A DNA stretch of 8,420 nucleotides from an uncultured Clostridia bacterium (GTDB taxonomy: Bacteria > Bacillota_A > Clostridia > Christensenellales > CAG-138), in NCBI GenBank assembly GCA_946539625.1, contig CAMNHT010000047.1:1-8420 (forward strand). Direction: 5' to 3'. Shown piece after piece: positions 6,685 through 8,420 of the stretch. The notes beneath the pieces were generated by a model. That model was given only the letters and a program-made list of their open reading frames with translations. It had not been told where the DNA came from and searched no databases. The position numbers were made by a program, and so were the translations under genes. Each line of letters opens with the position of its first letter. Position 1 is the first letter of the stretch.

Positions 6685-7574
6685 TGAAACGGTTTTGGAT
6701 CGCAGCATTGTTTGTTCTGACGCTTGCGCTCGCCTGCGGTACGCCGCAGGAGGCGGAAGTGCAGGATACGCCTGCGCCGACGGTGCCCGCGGCTGCCGTG
6801 CCCGCACCGACGGAGAAGCCGGACACGGTCGTCTTTGAAGAGCCGGCGCCCTCGCTGCTGCCGACGCTGCCGCCGACGCCCACGCCTACACCGGAGCCCA
6901 CCCCCGTCCCCCCGCTCATGGGGATTAAGATCGGGCTGGACCCGGGGCATCAGCAGCGCGCTGATATCAATACGGAACCGATCGCGCCGAACGAGGAAAA
7001 AACCAAGATGAAATGCTCCTCCGGCACGCGCGGGATCGTGACCGGCATTTACGAATACGAGGTGAACCTTGCCGTAGGGCTGAAGCTCAAAGCGCTTCTG
7101 GAGGAAAACGGCGCGACCGTATTCATCACACGGACGACGCACGACGTGAATATCAGTAACCGCGAGCGCGCGGAGTTTTTCAACGAGAACGCGGTCGACC
7201 TCGCGGTACGGCTTCACTGCAACGGAACGGACGATACGAGCGTGCGCGGTGCGTTCATGCTGCTGCCGAGCAAGGAGCGCACGGCGTTCTACAGCGAAAA
7301 CAACCGCGCGGCTGCGGCGATCATCGAGCAGTACTGCAGGGAGACCGGTCTTGAGATGCGAAAACGCAACGGCATCACGTACAGCAGCTCGCAAACAGGC
7401 TTCAACTGGTGCACGCGACCGATCGTTTGTATAGAAATGGGTCATATGAGCAATGAAACAGAAGACTTGCTCTTGACGAGCGACACTTTTCAAGATAAGA
7501 TGGCAGTTGGGATTTTAAAGGGGATCCTTGCGTACTTCGATCCCGAAGAAGCTTCAGGAGGAGGAAATCCATGA
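6684..7574 (+). CDS. Lipoprotein N-acetylmuramoyl-L-alanine amidase (Amidase_3)
   Basis: This is a predicted zinc amidase that cuts the bond between MurNAc and the L-Ala of the stem peptide in peptidoglycan. The 296 residues start at ATG 6684, inside the recR stop (TGATG). Residues 1-17 are a lipoprotein signal ending ALAC, with Cys18 as the lipidation site, so the enzyme should be tethered to the outer face of the membrane. Residues 19-78 are a Pro/Thr/Ala/Glu-rich linker. The catalytic domain (79-286) shows LDPGHQ with His89, EYEVNL with Glu126, RLHCNG with His178, and IEMGHMSN with Glu251: the three zinc ligands and the catalytic Glu expected for Amidase_3. SSGTRGIVTG before EYEVNL is a pattern I recall from clostridial members. 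There are five Cys in the exported domain (111, 179, 218, 243, 249). The stop overlaps the arcA start by four bases (ATGA). The biological role (division, lysis or remodelling) is not determined by sequence. Confidence 0.93.
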   Translation: MKRFWIAALFVLTLALACGTPQEAEVQDTPAPTVPAAAVPAPTEKPDTVVFEEPAPSLLPTLPPTPTPTPEPTPVPPLMGIKIGLDPGHQQRADINTEPIAPNEEKTKMKCSSGTRGIVTGIYEYEVNLAVGLKLKALLEENGATVFITRTTHDVNISNRERAEFFNENAVDLAVRLHCNGTDDTSVRGAFMLLPSKERTAFYSENNRAAAAIIEQYCRETGLEMRKRNGITYSSSQTGFNWCTRPIVCIEMGHMSNETEDLLLTSDTFQDKMAVGILKGILAYFDPEEASGGGNP

Positions 7575-8420
7575 ATAAACCGATCTGCGTACGGTCTGAG
7601 GTCGGAAAGCTCAGAACCGTTATGCTGCACTGTCCGGGCGCGGAGCTCGAAAACCTGATGCCCGACTATCTCGCGCGGCAGCTGTTTGACGACATTCCGT
7701 ATCTCGTTCACGCAAAGGAAGAACACGATCAGTTTGCGAAAACACTTCGCGACTGCGGCGTTGAGGTGCTGTATCTCGATACGCTCTTACAGGAAGCGAT
7801 CGAGGCGGCGGACGCAAAGGACGAGCTCATTTGGGAGTACATCCGCGAGGCGAATATCGCGGCGGAAGGCGCCGAGCAGGCGGTCAACGAATACCTCTCC
7901 GCGCAGCCGCTGGACAAGCTCATCCAGATCCTGGCGGGCGGCGTTCGAAAGAGCGACATCCCGAAGGTCGAAAAGCGGCATCTGGTGGATTATACCGACG
8001 ACAAGTATCCGTTCTACGTCGATCCCATGCCGAACCTCTATTTCACGCGCGATCCGTTCATGAACGTCGGCGACGGCGTGCTGATCTCGCGCATGGCAAA
8101 CGAGGTCCGTCGGCGCGAAACGCTGTTTGCGAAGTATATTTTCAAGTATCATCCCGTCTATAAGTGGGTGCCGAAGTACCATGACCGTACCGATGTGCAT
8201 TCATTGGAAGGTGGCGACTGCCTCGTGCTCTCGCCCGAGACCGTGGCGTTCGGCATGTCGCAGCGCACGAGCGCGCAGGCGGTCGAGCTTGCCGCAAACC
8301 GTCTGATCGGCGAACGCACCGGCATCCGTGAGATCCTTGCGGTCGATATTCCGAAGGTGCGCGCATTCATGCATCTCGACACCGTCATGACGATGGTCGA
8401 CGTCGATTCGTTCGTCGTGC
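7571..8420 (+). CDS. arcA: Arginine deiminase, C-terminus beyond the window
   Basis: The enzyme converts L-arginine to citrulline and ammonia, the first step of the arginine deiminase pathway that yields ATP through ornithine carbamoyltransferase and carbamate kinase. 283 codons are present and open at the right edge; the family is about 400-415 residues, so roughly the last 125 are missing. Family motifs: VRSEVGKLRTVMLHCPG (7-23), PNLYFTRDP (154-162, Asp161), SLEGGD (211-216, Glu213) and FMHLDTV (266-272, His268 and Asp270). These match the catalytic Asp, Glu, His and Asp; the nucleophile Cys near the C-terminus is not in view. The start ATG 7571 overlaps the amidase stop (ATGA), with AGGAGGAGG (7557-7565) just upstream inside the amidase gene. 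The usual partners arcB and arcC are not in the window and could follow. The protein is expected to be cytoplasmic. Confidence 0.95.
   Translation, partial: MNKPICVRSEVGKLRTVMLHCPGAELENLMPDYLARQLFDDIPYLVHAKEEHDQFAKTLRDCGVEVLYLDTLLQEAIEAADAKDELIWEYIREANIAAEGAEQAVNEYLSAQPLDKLIQILAGGVRKSDIPKVEKRHLVDYTDDKYPFYVDPMPNLYFTRDPFMNVGDGVLISRMANEVRRRETLFAKYIFKYHPVYKWVPKYHDRTDVHSLEGGDCLVLSPETVAFGMSQRTSAQAVELAANRLIGERTGIREILAVDIPKVRAFMHLDTVMTMVDVDSFVV

Overview
The window is GC-rich (roughly 55-60% by eye) and looks like chromosomal DNA of an anaerobic, gut-type Clostridia (Bacillota). Three things suggest this: the gene order dnaX - ybaB/ebfC - recR, which is typical of Firmicutes; a lipoprotein cell-wall amidase; and a very large secreted protein built from modules common in gut Clostridia surface proteins. 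The taxonomic placement is inference; no marker in the window fixes a genus.

Layout. Positions 3709 to 1 (minus strand) are one uninterrupted reading frame of at least 1236 codons that runs off the left edge. It encodes a secreted, multi-domain surface protein with a signal peptide. Long plus-strand open frames over the same stretch are shadows of it. Positions 3710-3985 form a divergent intergenic region with a recognisable sigma-A type promoter facing each way. From 3986 rightward, all genes are on the plus strand and tightly packed: dnaX (3986-5731), ybaB/ebfC (5745-6089), recR (6091-6684), a lipoprotein N-acetylmuramoyl-L-alanine amidase (6684-7574) and the first 283 codons of an arginine deiminase gene, arcA (7571 to the right edge). 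Spacings are +13, +1, -1 and -4 bp, so these five genes look like one transcriptional unit with translational coupling at the last three junctions.

How the genes relate. DnaX (clamp-loader tau), the YbaB nucleoid-associated protein and RecR form the conserved replication/recombination cluster. The amidase and arginine deiminase are add-ons whose functions (cell-wall cleavage; arginine breakdown to citrulline and ammonia) are not obviously linked to it. Their overlapping start/stop codons nevertheless tie their translation to recR.

Most interesting signal. The proline-rich linker of dnaX contains two copies (5132-5191 and 5312-5371; 50 of 60 bases identical, exactly 180 bp apart, same frame) of a short palindromic repeat. 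A third, different hairpin element (5219-5254) lies between them. They are translated through without a stop and use codons foreign to the rest of the gene. Seven of the ten differences between the two copies change the amino acid. This fits small palindromic repeat elements inserted in-frame into an essential gene, in the manner of Rickettsia palindromic elements. A second item is the C-terminal visible module of the surface protein (about residues 1041-1236), which I cannot assign to a named family.
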